DNA of 64,000 nt from Bacillus bingmayongensis (GTDB lineage Bacteria; Bacillota; Bacilli; Bacillales; Bacillaceae_G): positions 795,317 through 859,316 of the forward strand of contig NZ_JH921517.1 of assembly GCF_000299035.1 (NCBI RefSeq), read 5' to 3'. Position numbers and translations under genes: made by a program. The first letter of the stretch is position 1; every line of letters begins with the position of its first letter. Under the pieces are notes generated by a model. That model worked only from the letters and a program-made list of their open reading frames with translations, did not search any database and was not told the DNA's origin. This document shows, piece by piece, positions 45,480 through 54,595 of the stretch.

Positions 45480-45510
45480 AGCTCACATGTTAGTTAAGTG
45501 TGGGCTTTTT
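45480..45510 (+). terminator. intrinsic terminator of ymaF
   Basis: AGCTCACA and TGTGGGCT arms, then TTTTTC. Confidence 0.75.
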
Positions 45511-45604
45511 CATTTTATAGATGAATCTTTGGTTATAGTGAATGTTACCAATTCATATACATAATGTAGCCTTGATACTTTTAAGGGCGTTAGGGGGGAG
45601 TTTA

Positions 45605-46516
45605 GTGAGTAATGGGAAACAACAATCTATTCCCGGTCATTTTGTTATGGATACACAGCGGGCTATGTTACTTCCGCCGGAATTGAAAGCCGCGCCTTCT
45701 GAATCGTTAACAGAACAATTATTTATCGAAAGGTCCTTAACTGAAAATCGGTTTTGGTTACGAATTATGAAGGAACATGCGCTGTTTCTTAGTGAAGGAT
45801 TTAATCGGAAAGATAAAAATCTAATTCAACAAGTAGATCAGTTCTTTCAACTTTTTGATCGGCATTTACAAAAAGCATTCTCTATTCCTCAAACTGTTCA
45901 AGCAGTCAGGCAATTAAATGAAGAAAGTATTCAGTTAGTTTATGCATTTCGAAATTATAAAAGAAATCTTTTAATTTTAATTATTAATTGTAAGGTAAGT
46001 GGTTTCAACTTTCCATTATTAGTAGATCATATTGCGCGAGAAGCGGAATATTTTATAAGAACGCTTCAGAAGTTTAATGAAGGAAAAATGGATCCAATTC
46101 AAGATGCGATAATTAGTGAAAATGTGTTTTGGCTAAGAATTATGATGGAACACTCTCGTTTTATTGCTTCTTTGCTTGATCAATCAGAGCGAAATTTAGT
46201 TCATACTGCTTCAAAATTTGGTGATGATTTTGAAGTTCTTCTTGGTCAAGCGAGAGATGTTGAATCAATGCTGTATCAGAAACAACCAACGTATCCAATT
46301 ATAGGTAAAATGAATAAAGATAGTGAAAATGCCACAGTTGAATTGAGGAATTTCAAAAAAGCTGGATTAGAGCTCATCCAAACATGTCAAATTAAAAGTG
46401 TAATTAATCCATTATTAGCCGATCATGTTGTAAGGGAAGCCGAGCATTTCTTATTTATGATTCATGTGTTGGAAGAAAGGTTGAAACAAAAGCAAATGCA
46501 ACAATCGATGGAATGA
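45605..46516 (+). CDS. DUF2935 protein with two repeat domains
   Basis: About 303 residues. Two homologous helical halves each contain ENxFWLRIMxEH (about residues 45 and 180) and a DHxxREAEyF helix. DUF2935 proteins have ferritin-like four-helix bundles with conserved Glu/His that may bind metal. GTG 45605 has GGGGGGAG 4 bases upstream; the in-frame ATG at 45542 lacks a ribosome site. Confidence 0.75.
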   Translation: MSNGKQQSIPGHFVMDTQRAMLLPPELKAAPSESLTEQLFIERSLTENRFWLRIMKEHALFLSEGFNRKDKNLIQQVDQFFQLFDRHLQKAFSIPQTVQAVRQLNEESIQLVYAFRNYKRNLLILIINCKVSGFNFPLLVDHIAREAEYFIRTLQKFNEGKMDPIQDAIISENVFWLRIMMEHSRFIASLLDQSERNLVHTASKFGDDFEVLLGQARDVESMLYQKQPTYPIIGKMNKDSENATVELRNFKKAGLELIQTCQIKSVINPLLADHVVREAEHFLFMIHVLEERLKQKQMQQSME

Positions 46517-46558
46517 GTGCTTTTTTATTATGCAACAATTCATGTCATTTTCATCATG

Positions 46559-46602
46559 AAAAGGTCGGTAATTTCTATGCTAAGGAATTATCGGCCTTTT
46601 CT
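46559..46602 (+). terminator. intrinsic terminator after the DUF2935 gene
   Basis: AAAAGGTCGGTAATT pairs with AATTATCGGCCTTTT (two mismatches). Confidence 0.75.
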
Positions 46603-46763
46603 GTATGCTTACCTTTCTTCATAAATATAGACTGTACGAAAGTGGATGGTCCATCTTTATCACGTATCAAGTGTCACACAATATACAAAAATTAACTAAT
46701 TACACTGTGATAATATTAGTAATGTAATAATATGAATTTAGCACGTAACGGAGATGATAAAAT

Positions 46764-47186
46764 ATGACGACCTGGTTTATAGTTATGTTAATTCTTTTCG
46801 GGGGTTTTAAAATAGTGGTGGCAAGTATTCCAACCTCTGTTGTGGAGTCTTTTATCAGTAGATTTGAACTGCATCCGCAACTAAATAATGAGGCTGTTAC
46901 CGTAACTATTGATGGAAAGTGCTTAGACGGTGAAGAAAAAATTCAAATTGTTGATTATTTTAACGAAGCGATATTTTTAGAGAAATATTATTTTCCTCCA
47001 CAAGGCAGTGGAACTACATTAGTCATCGATACTAAGAGGGGAAAAATCGATGTTAGGTTTTCTGTGTACAGTTACGATGATCACGTTGATGTAGTCAAGC
47101 AGTACAAGAAGAAAGTAGTCGCATATAGTTTGCGTTCCAAAAGCCTGCAAAATCGTTCGCTGATGGTAACGGGAAATTTAGCTTAA
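46764..47186 (+). CDS. YfmQ-family protein
   Basis: 140 residues: N-terminal hydrophobic helix (about 3-22), then a soluble domain with LVIDTKRGK and YDDHVDVVKQYKKKVVAY, matching YfmQ as I remember it. Function unknown. GGAGATG precedes the ATG and a terminator follows directly. Confidence 0.75.
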   Translation: MTTWFIVMLILFGGFKIVVASIPTSVVESFISRFELHPQLNNEAVTVTIDGKCLDGEEKIQIVDYFNEAIFLEKYYFPPQGSGTTLVIDTKRGKIDVRFSVYSYDDHVDVVKQYKKKVVAYSLRSKSLQNRSLMVTGNLA

Positions 47187-47214
47187 AGAGATTGTCAAAG
47201 AGACAATCTTTTTT
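47187..47214 (+). terminator. intrinsic terminator of the yfmQ-like gene
   Basis: AGATTGTC and GACAATCT arms around AAAGA, then six T. Confidence 0.85.
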
Positions 47215-47245
47215 ACGTATTATAAATACTAATAGGTTAATTTTA

Positions 47246-47357
47246 AAATGATATTACAAATGAAACGTTAAAAATTAATATTCCTGAAACAGCATATTTA
47301 GACGAAGAATTAGAAATATACCCTGCTGTAGTTGTATTATGGTATAACAATCTATAA
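47246..47357 (+). pseudogene. possible gene remnant
   Basis: One frame without a start codon reads NDITNETLKINIPETAYLDE and continues through IYPAVVVLWYNNL to a TAA at 47355. It looks like the end of a lost protein gene in the 330-bp gap between yfmQ and the PadR operon. Weak evidence. Confidence 0.3.
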
Positions 47358-47453
47358 AAGATATGGTTTATCACGTTTTTCCTGTATGTAGGGAAGGAGA
47401 AATCATGATTTTTTTAATTAATTGAGTGTAAAGTGCTTTATTAAATAGACAAC

Positions 47454-47511
47454 AGTACCTTGCAATAAACAATAGTAAATGGTATATTATGGGTAACGTA
47501 AGTACCTTGCA
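47454..47511 (+). promoter_or_regulatory. promoter and direct-repeat operator candidate of the PadR operon
   Basis: AGTACCTTGCA occurs at 47454-47464 and again at 47501-47511. The first overlaps a -35 (TTGCAA, 47460-47465) with TATATT 17 bases on (47483-47488). The second is followed by AGTACT, giving an AGTAC/GTACT inverted repeat. Likely site of PadR autoregulation. Confidence 0.45.
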
Positions 47512-47544
47512 TTGATTAGTACTGATTGGAAAGGAGGATTGTCT

Positions 47545-47856
47545 TTGAACGTCCAGTTTAAAAAAGGTGTGCTAGAACTGTGTGTACTGGCACTTGTCAA
47601 ACGAAAAGATTGCTACGGTTATGAACTCGTTCAGCAAATCTCCAATAAATTTTTAATATCGGAAGGGTCAGTATACCCGTTATTACGTCGTTTAACAAAA
47701 GAGGGTTATTTTCAAACGTATTTAAAAGAATCAACAGAAGGACCACCGCGTAAATATTATCAATTAACAAATCAAGGAGAAGAGCAACTCCATTTACTTG
47801 TAACGGAGTGGCGTGATTTTGCTAAAGGGGTACAAGAAATTATTGAAGAGGTGTAA
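47545..47856 (+). CDS. PadR-family transcriptional regulator
   Basis: 103 residues: [43 protein letters not shown] recognition region and a [10 protein letters not shown] wing. TTG 47545 stands 7 bases after AAAGGAGG and is preferred to the frame extension at 47512. First gene of a PadR-DUF1700-DUF4097 operon; it probably represses it. Confidence 0.88.
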   Translation: MNVQFKKGVLELCVLALVKRKDCYGYELVQQISNKFLISEGSVYPLLRRLTKEGYFQTYLKESTEGPPRKYYQLTNQGEEQLHLLVTEWRDFAKGVQEIIEEV

Positions 47857-47860
47857 TGAT

Positions 47861-48403
47861 ATGAATAAAGAACAGTTTCTTCGAGAATTATCCGGACATC
47901 TTAGAAAGTTACCAGAAGAAGAAAGGCGAGATATTTTATACGATTATGAGGAGCATTTTCGGTTTGGGCAAGAGGAAGGAAAAACAGAATTAGAAATTAT
48001 AAAAGGGTTAGGCTCGCCGAAATCAATTGCGAAAGAGATGTTGGCTTTATATCGTTTTGATGAAATGAAAAAAGATCCGTCTGCTTCGAATATAACAAGA
48101 GCGGTGATGGCAGCAATTGGCCTTAGTTTATTAAACTTTATTATTGTATTAGGCCCTTTAATTGCAATTGTAAGTTTTATATTTGCGCTTTGGGTTGGAG
48201 GGGTTACTTCAGTTGTGGCTCCGTTATTTGTAGTAATTAAAATACTAACTGGTACTTTTTTATGGCTTGATATATTTGTTTCTATTACGTTCGTTGGAGT
48301 AGGTTTATTGTTATGTATAGTTGCTTACTACTGTACAAAATGGTTTAAAAACTTTTGTGTAAGCTATATAAATTGGAATCTCAAAATGATTAAAGGGGAG
48401 TAA
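47861..48403 (+). CDS. DUF1700 membrane protein
   Basis: 180 residues. The N-terminal helical domain (NKEQFLRELSGHLRKLPEEE, YDYEEHF, GLGSPKSIAKEML) is typical of DUF1700; three hydrophobic helices follow (about 85-165). The ATG lies 4 bp after the padR stop, behind GAAGAGGTG. These proteins pair with DUF4097 partners, possibly in envelope-stress signalling. Confidence 0.85.
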   Translation: MNKEQFLRELSGHLRKLPEEERRDILYDYEEHFRFGQEEGKTELEIIKGLGSPKSIAKEMLALYRFDEMKKDPSASNITRAVMAAIGLSLLNFIIVLGPLIAIVSFIFALWVGGVTSVVAPLFVVIKILTGTFLWLDIFVSITFVGVGLLLCIVAYYCTKWFKNFCVSYINWNLKMIKGE

Positions 48404-48408
48404 CTGAG

Positions 48409-49209
48409 ATGAAAAAAATATTGTTAGTAGCTGTCGCTTTTATCATTATTGGCGTTATTGGTATATCACAAACATATACAAAAGCAGTAGATGCGGCGGA
48501 AAGTGGAGATAAAGAAAAGGTTATTAAAAATGAAGCAATTAAAAATTTAGAAATTGATTTGGATGCTGGGGATGTTACGGTTCAAAGAGGAAATGATTCT
48601 TCTTTTTATATAAAACAATCAGGGAATATTGCAAAACAAAAAGTGAGTATTGATGAACAAGGAGATACATTAAAGATTCAAGGGAGGATAAAAAAAGGAC
48701 TTTCATTCGATTTTTCATTTTTATCTTTCGGATTTAAAACAACAGGAGTAACAATTGTTGTTCCAGAACGTTCCTATCAAGAAATAAAAGTGAGTTCTTC
48801 TGCGGGTGAGATAACAGTAAGTGATGTGAAAGGTGAACGTGTAGATGCATCGACGCTTGGTGGGGATGTAGAAATAGAGCGAGTGACAGCGAAGAAGGTA
48901 GAAGGATCTTCAAAAGCGGGCGAAGTTAAAATGAAAAAAGTAAGTGGTAAAGTTGTAGCAAAAACCAAAAGTGGAGAGGTAGATGTTATTGATCACGACT
49001 CCAAATATGATTTGGAAGCAAGTTCCACTGCAGGAGACGTTGACATTCGCTTGCTCGAAAAGCCTCAAGATGCGACTATAAGTGGGAAAACATTTGCAGG
49101 TGAAGTGAGAATTTTTAAGGAAGAAGAGAGGGATGTAACACTAGGAAATGGTAGTGTGAAAATTAGCGGACAAACCTCCGCAGGAGACGTGACAATTGAA
49201 GCGAATTAA
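48409..49209 (+). CDS. DUF4097 membrane-anchored beta-helix protein
   Basis: 266 residues: N-terminal signal anchor (about 3-22) and an extracellular beta-rich domain with at least six turns built on SSAGEITV, TLGGDVEI, SKAGEVKM, TKSGEVDV, STAGDVDI, TFAGEVRI and TSAGDVTI. This resembles LiaG/YvlB-type proteins. It is the third gene of the PadR operon. Its terminator is interrupted by an IS3-family element. Confidence 0.83.
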   Translation: MKKILLVAVAFIIIGVIGISQTYTKAVDAAESGDKEKVIKNEAIKNLEIDLDAGDVTVQRGNDSSFYIKQSGNIAKQKVSIDEQGDTLKIQGRIKKGLSFDFSFLSFGFKTTGVTIVVPERSYQEIKVSSSAGEITVSDVKGERVDASTLGGDVEIERVTAKKVEGSSKAGEVKMKKVSGKVVAKTKSGEVDVIDHDSKYDLEASSTAGDVDIRLLEKPQDATISGKTFAGEVRIFKEEERDVTLGNGSVKISGQTSAGDVTIEAN

Positions 49210-49221
49210 AAAATAGACCAG
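49208..49221. terminator. left arm of the split DUF4097/lexA bidirectional terminator
   Basis: AAAAAATAGACCAG is the exact complement of CTGGTCTATTTTTT at 50547-50560. Removing the IS and one TCT copy restores a 14-bp stem with loop TCTTG. Confidence 0.88.
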
Positions 49222-49307
49222 TCTTGGTATTACCCCCTTTAAGTAGACAGTGTAAAAAGACCATGTACATACATGGGTGTTACACTATTACTTGGAGGGG
49301 ATTTTTC

Positions 49308-49628
49308 GTGGTTAAAAAAGGTACAACATTCAATACGTATTCAGATGGATTAAAACTATCAGCTGTTCAAAGTTATTTAAATGGAGAAGGCAGTTATCAA
49401 GCTATAGCTAAGCAATATAATATCAGGAGCTCTACACAACTTAAGGATTGGGTGAAAAAATATAAAGAATTGGGTGATATTACAGATACTCGTGGAAAAA
49501 ATAGCGGAACTCAAGGTATTCCTAATCCTCTAAAAGGAAAACGTGTCCATTTTAACAGTGTGGAGGAAGAGAGAGACTACTACAAGGCACAGGTTGCATA
49601 TTTAAAAAAGCGTTATCCAAATCTGTAA
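49308..49628 (+). CDS. IS3-family transposase OrfA
   Basis: 106 residues from GTG 49308 (GGAGGGG upstream) with a helix-turn-helix (GEGSYQAIAKQYNI) and a C-terminal heptad helix (EEERDYYKAQVAYLKKRY). The sequence A AAA AAG at 49604-49610, in the OrfA frame, is a canonical -1 slippery heptamer. Slippage leads into the OrfB frame and makes the OrfAB transposase. Confidence 0.87.
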   Translation: MVKKGTTFNTYSDGLKLSAVQSYLNGEGSYQAIAKQYNIRSSTQLKDWVKKYKELGDITDTRGKNSGTQGIPNPLKGKRVHFNSVEEERDYYKAQVAYLKKRYPNL

Positions 49629-49681
49629 ATGGAGGTGCACTGAGGCACAAGGAGCGATATCGTATCATTGAATCGTTAAAA

Positions 49682-50503
49682 ATGAAATATCCGATCACTT
49701 GGCTTACTAAATTCGCAGGTGTACATCGAGCGGGTTATTATAAATGGATCCGTGCGAAAACAGCTAAAAATGTACGATCAGAAGCGGATCAACAATTAAA
49801 AAAAGTGATACAATCTATCCACCTGAAGTACAAACAATACGGCTATCCACGTATGAAAATAGCTTTACAGGAGGAAGGTTTCTTTGTAAATCATAAAAAG
49901 GTTTATCGATTAATGAGTGAGCTCAACATTCAATCTATTATTCGTAAGAAGCGACGCTTCTTTAAAGGGAATTATTCGAATACTTTTCCGAATGTTTTAA
50001 ACCGTGAATTTAAAAATCGAAAACAAAATGAAGCGCTCGTTACAGATATTACGTATTTACGAATCCAAGATGGATTTCGCTATCTTTCTGTCGTGCAAGA
50101 CATTTATAATAATGAAATTGTTTCTTGGAAAATCTCTAGACGCAATGACAATGAACTCGTATTAGATACGCTTGAAAATTTGGTACAAAAAAGAGATGTG
50201 CGTGGAACCATTCTTCATTCAGATCAAGGGTTCCAGTACACATCTCATGTCTACAACAAACGACTTTCAGATTTGGGTATCATCGGCAGCCACTCTCGCA
50301 AAGGAAACTGCCATGATAATGCCTGCATCGAGTCATTTTTCTCCCATTTTAAATCGGAGATGTTGTATTTACACCATTTTAAAACAGAAGAAGAAGTAGT
50401 ACAAGCAATTGAGGAATATATCTACTTCTATAACTATAAACGATTCCAAAAACGACTCAACCACCGAGCTCCGATAGAATATCGAATCTTGATGGCTGCT
50501 TAG
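49682..50503 (+). CDS. IS3-family transposase OrfB (DDE domain)
   Basis: 273 residues as read from the ATG at 49682. The frame is open upstream to the slippery site near 49604, so the working product is the OrfAB fusion. An HTH_21-like segment (KYKQYGYPRMKIALQEEG) precedes the catalytic core: Asp in VTDITYL, Asp in LHSDQGFQYTS and Glu in NACIESFFSHFKSE. The terminal block FYNYKRFQKRLNHRAPIEY is typical of IS3. Confidence 0.9.
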   Translation: MKYPITWLTKFAGVHRAGYYKWIRAKTAKNVRSEADQQLKKVIQSIHLKYKQYGYPRMKIALQEEGFFVNHKKVYRLMSELNIQSIIRKKRRFFKGNYSNTFPNVLNREFKNRKQNEALVTDITYLRIQDGFRYLSVVQDIYNNEIVSWKISRRNDNELVLDTLENLVQKRDVRGTILHSDQGFQYTSHVYNKRLSDLGIIGSHSRKGNCHDNACIESFFSHFKSEMLYLHHFKTEEEVVQAIEEYIYFYNYKRFQKRLNHRAPIEYRILMAA

Positions 50504-50546
50504 TCTTTTTTATAGCTGTCTACTTGACAGGGCTAACACCATCTTG

Positions 50547-50560
50547 CTGGTCTATTTTTT
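50547..50560. terminator. right arm of the split DUF4097/lexA terminator
   Basis: CTGGTCTATTTTTT; its left arm is 1.3 kb away across the IS. It overlaps the lexA stop by two bases, so lexA transcripts now lack their hairpin. Confidence 0.88.
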
Positions 50561-51179
50561 AATGTAAGTCACGATATACACCGATTACTTTTCCGATAAC
50601 AGAAACTTTATCTAAAATTATTGGATCTAAAGAAGAGTTTTCGGGTTGCAGGCGGAAATGATCTTTTTCTTTGTAAAAACGTTTCACAGTTGCTTCATTA
50701 TCTTCTGTTAAAGCAACGACAATCTCGCCATTGTATGCGGAATGTTGCTGACGAACAACAACTAAGTCTCCATCGAAGATACCAGCTTCAATCATACTGT
50801 CTCCCGAGATTCGTAACATAAATACCTGATCTGCTCCAGCAACAATGCTTGCAGGAAGTGGGAAGTGTTCCTCTACACTTTCAACTGCTGTAATTGGTAA
50901 ACCAGCTGTAACTTTTCCTACAATTGGGACTTGAACAACTGATTGTGTTTCTGTTTCAATTCTCACTTCTCCTAAAATTTCAATGGCTCTTGGTTTTGTT
51001 GGATCACGTCGAATATAACCTTTTTCTTCTAGACGTGATAAATGTCCGTGCACAGTAGAACTAGAAGCAAGGCCAACCGCTTGACCGATTTCACGTACGG
51101 AAGGTGGATAACCTTTTTCCTGTACTTTTAGCTTAATGAAGTCGAGAATGTCTTGCTGGCGTTTTGTTAACTTTTCCAT
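50559..51179 (-). CDS. lexA: SOS repressor LexA
   Basis: 206 residues: winged helix ([21 protein letters not shown]), self-cleavage site Ala-Gly in GKVTAGLP, catalytic Ser in GDSM and Lys in TVKRF. ATG 51179 (MEKLTKRQ) follows GAGGTG; the frame also extends to 51206. Promoter on the minus strand: TTGTAG (51244-51249), 17-bp spacer, TATACT (51221-51226). Its downstream terminator is split by the IS. Confidence 0.96.
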   Translation of the reverse strand: MEKLTKRQQDILDFIKLKVQEKGYPPSVREIGQAVGLASSSTVHGHLSRLEEKGYIRRDPTKPRAIEILGEVRIETETQSVVQVPIVGKVTAGLPITAVESVEEHFPLPASIVAGADQVFMLRISGDSMIEAGIFDGDLVVVRQQHSAYNGEIVVALTEDNEATVKRFYKEKDHFRLQPENSSLDPIILDKVSVIGKVIGVYRDLH

Positions 51180-51246
51180 GTTTTTTAACACCTCGTTTTC
51201 TTTCAATTTTCTTACTTATAAGTATAACATGCGAAAAAACATTCTA

Positions 51247-51260
51247 CAAACATAAGTTCG
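51247..51260. promoter_or_regulatory. SOS (LexA) box
   Basis: CAAACATAAGTTCG, i.e. CGAAC-ttat-GTTTG on the minus strand, fits the Bacillus box CGAAC-N4-GTTYG. It overlaps the lexA -35 and lies 62 bp before yneB, so it can control both. Confidence 0.82.
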
Positions 51261-51288
51261 AACAAAAGGACGATTTGTGATACACTAA

Positions 51289-51978
<690 letters not shown>

Positions 51979-52005
51979 CTATTGTATGATAATAATCAGT
52001 TTTAA

Positions 52006-52261
<256 letters not shown>

Positions 52262-52263
<2 letters not shown>

Positions 52264-52288
52264 AAGATGGGCGAAGCCCATCTTTTTT
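52262..52288 (+). terminator. intrinsic terminator of yneB-ynzC
   Basis: AAAAGATGGGC-gaa-GCCCATCTTTT with T-run. Confidence 0.92.
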
Positions 52289-52308
52289 GATTTTAATAGA
52301 AAGATTTA

Positions 52309-53892
52309 TTATTTGATAACTTTCCAATTACGATTGGTTGTCGCTTCAATTGTCCCTCGCTCTAAAATATAATTTGCAATAAGCTCAGACATATCGATTG
52401 GTATATCTTTTATGATAGGCTTATTTTGATACATAAAGTAATTTCCTCCACCACTTGCGCGATAATTATTCATAACTACGTCATATTCTTGCTCAAGGTG
52501 AATGGGAGATCCGTCATATTGTAGGGAAACTACTCTTTCACCAACGGGTTTTGAAATATTTAATATGTATGAAATTCCTTCCCACATATCGTAATTATAA
52601 TGCTGTGGTTTTGGCTCGATATAAGCAGGGTTTACAATAATATTCCCATCTGTATGTAACGTGAAATATTCAGCAGATAGCTCAAGTGCTTCTTTTATAT
52701 CTTTTCCTGTAATTCGTATGACCTTTAATGTATTTGGATAAATATAATTTGAAACAATATCTCTCATTGTAATATGTTTTGGAAAGCCAGAAGACTCATT
52801 ATGAAACAGGCTTGTACAAGAAATATGGACTCCAGCTACCTCCATCTGTACTTTATTTATAAATTCGATAAAGGGATGGTCTTGTAAACGTGTTTGCATT
52901 GCATCATAAATCAACATATCTCCTACAATGATACCGATAGGCTGGTCTAACCATTCTTGTGTTTGTTTTTCATAAGTCGACACGAGTGCAAGGACCGTTT
53001 CATCTGCTGGAATGCCTTGGACAGATAAAAGTTCCGAATGGCATTCCTTAATAATCCAGCGACTTTTATTTTGCTGTAGTTCCACATGAACTTTCCCTAA
53101 TGAATGACCATTACATCCGGTTTGCAAAACTGTCACACCATTTACTTCTGTATTAGAAATATAGCGGTGTTGGTGTCCAGTTAATAATATATCGATTCCT
53201 TCTATTTCTTGACACATTGCATATCCTTGATTTTCTCCTGTTAAAATTTCAGTTGGTTCTCCGGTTTGTAGATCACGTTCAAAGCCGCCATGATATGCTA
53301 CGATTAGTAAATGTGGTTGCTCCTGTTCACGAATGTAGGAAATCCATTTTTTTGTTGCCCCTAGTGCATTTTCAAATGTTAAATCTTTAATATGATGTGG
53401 TTGTTCCCAATTCGGAATGTAATGTGTTGTTACTCCTAAAATGGCAACTTTTATATCGGGATATATATGTTTGATTATATATGGTGTCCCAAAATATGGT
53501 TTCTTTGTATCTTTATCTAAAATATTAGCGGCTAGATAGGGTGTATTGGCATTTGTGACAGCTTGATTTAATACGTCCATCCCGTAGTTAAATTCGTGAT
53601 TTCCAATAATCGCTGCATCATAATCAATATAATTGGCAATAATGGACATTGGATTTTTTTCGTGTTGCATATATTTAGTGTAGTAATAGGTGAATGGAGT
53701 TCCTTGTATGAAATCACCGTTATCAATTACAATTACATGTTCGTGCTGGGTACGCTCTTGTGTGATACGTGTTGCAAGTTTGGCTAATCCTAATTCTGCT
53801 GTTTCGTTATTTCGATAATGAATTGGATAAACCGTACCGTGTATATCGCTCGTTAGTAGAATTTTTATATGAACAATGTTCTTCTTATTCAA
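52309..53892 (-). CDS. YunD-like 5'-nucleotidase / cyclic-nucleotide phosphodiesterase
   Basis: About 527 residues: metallophosphatase motifs SDIHG, DNGDFIQG, IGNHEFNYG, VAYHGG and TGHQHR, then a 5'-nucleotidase C-terminal substrate domain (VVMNNYRASGGGNYF). No signal peptide, as in cytoplasmic YunD. TTG 53892 has AGAAGG about 10 bases upstream; the TTG at 53901 abuts that site. Monocistronic. Confidence 0.83.
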   Translation of the reverse strand: MNKKNIVHIKILLTSDIHGTVYPIHYRNNETAELGLAKLATRITQERTQHEHVIVIDNGDFIQGTPFTYYYTKYMQHEKNPMSIIANYIDYDAAIIGNHEFNYGMDVLNQAVTNANTPYLAANILDKDTKKPYFGTPYIIKHIYPDIKVAILGVTTHYIPNWEQPHHIKDLTFENALGATKKWISYIREQEQPHLLIVAYHGGFERDLQTGEPTEILTGENQGYAMCQEIEGIDILLTGHQHRYISNTEVNGVTVLQTGCNGHSLGKVHVELQQNKSRWIIKECHSELLSVQGIPADETVLALVSTYEKQTQEWLDQPIGIIVGDMLIYDAMQTRLQDHPFIEFINKVQMEVAGVHISCTSLFHNESSGFPKHITMRDIVSNYIYPNTLKVIRITGKDIKEALELSAEYFTLHTDGNIIVNPAYIEPKPQHYNYDMWEGISYILNISKPVGERVVSLQYDGSPIHLEQEYDVVMNNYRASGGGNYFMYQNKPIIKDIPIDMSELIANYILERGTIEATTNRNWKVIK

Positions 53893-54025
53893 GCTTATCA
53901 ACCTTCTTTTTTTGTTATTTTATGATAAATCATAACAGATAATCTAGGTTTATTTTTGTTGATATTTATATGAGGAAAGTTTGAGGGAATGTTAATATTC
54001 TATGAGGTGATGGGATGTTTCATTT

Positions 54026-54228
54026 TTATAAGAATTTGTTCTTATGTAGCGTTATAATTACACCTTGATCAAAGTACAGTATGCTAAACGTACCAATGGA
54101 GAGAATAAACATGACCACATCTGGGATGTATTTATAAGGCGATTTTGATTTTACTGAAAGATAAATAGAAATAATTGTAGTAAGAGGAAAACAACTATAA
54201 AGTTGTATGAAGCTACTTGTTCACTCAT
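54026..54228 (-). pseudogene. frameshifted small membrane protein gene
   Basis: ATG 54228 behind GGAGGAATA starts MSEQVASYNFIVVFLLLQLF and stops early. In the next frame the sequence continues SVKSKSPYKYIPDVVMFILS and ends HKNKFL, with a second hydrophobic helix. One single-base indel near 54145 would give about 67 residues with two membrane spans. Function unknown. Confidence 0.45.
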
Positions 54229-54239
54229 TATTCCTCCAC

Positions 54240-54595
54240 TCTCAGCTTTTTTATTTGATATTTACGATGAAAATCAATATATATTTATTTCTATTATATA
54301 CATTGTGAATTAATGGTAAATGGAGGAGGGTATGGTAGATGATTAAAAAGAATATTTGCTAAAAGTTTTTAGTGGTTATGCATGAAAACACAGATAATTC
54401 CTTTTATTATTAATAAATAAACAATAAAAAAGTATGACAGATTGAATACCCATACATTCGAGAAATCACAGTTTTTTTTATAAAAAATCGAAAAAACATC
54501 AACATATTTGTCGATACATGTTGTATAATCTTGCGTGGGAAGCTATCATATAAATGTGTAAAACGTTTACTAATATAAGCGAAGGGAAGAATAGC
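54240..54595 (+). other. upstream region of tkt
   Basis: AT-rich, no supportable gene. A TATAAT at 54524-54529 lies 67 bp before the tkt start and may be its -10; no good -35 is seen at 17 bp. Confidence 0.35.

Larger units (their letters stand above)
49225..50541 (+). mobile_element. IS3-family insertion sequence (IS150-like), 1317 bp
   Basis: Bounded by imperfect inverted repeats: TGGTATTACCCCCTTTAAGT at the left, and the complement of the right end reads TGGTGTTAGCCCTGTCAAGT. The IR continues as AGACAG on both sides. Ends are TG...CA as usual for IS3. A 3-bp target duplication TCT is at 49222-49224 and 50542-50544. It carries orfA and orfB joined by a -1 slippery site. Both orfs look intact, so it may be active. 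Confidence 0.9.

Noticed and set aside
46513-46695. 60-codon frame after the DUF2935 gene
   Set aside because: It runs through the terminator hairpin and has no ribosome site.
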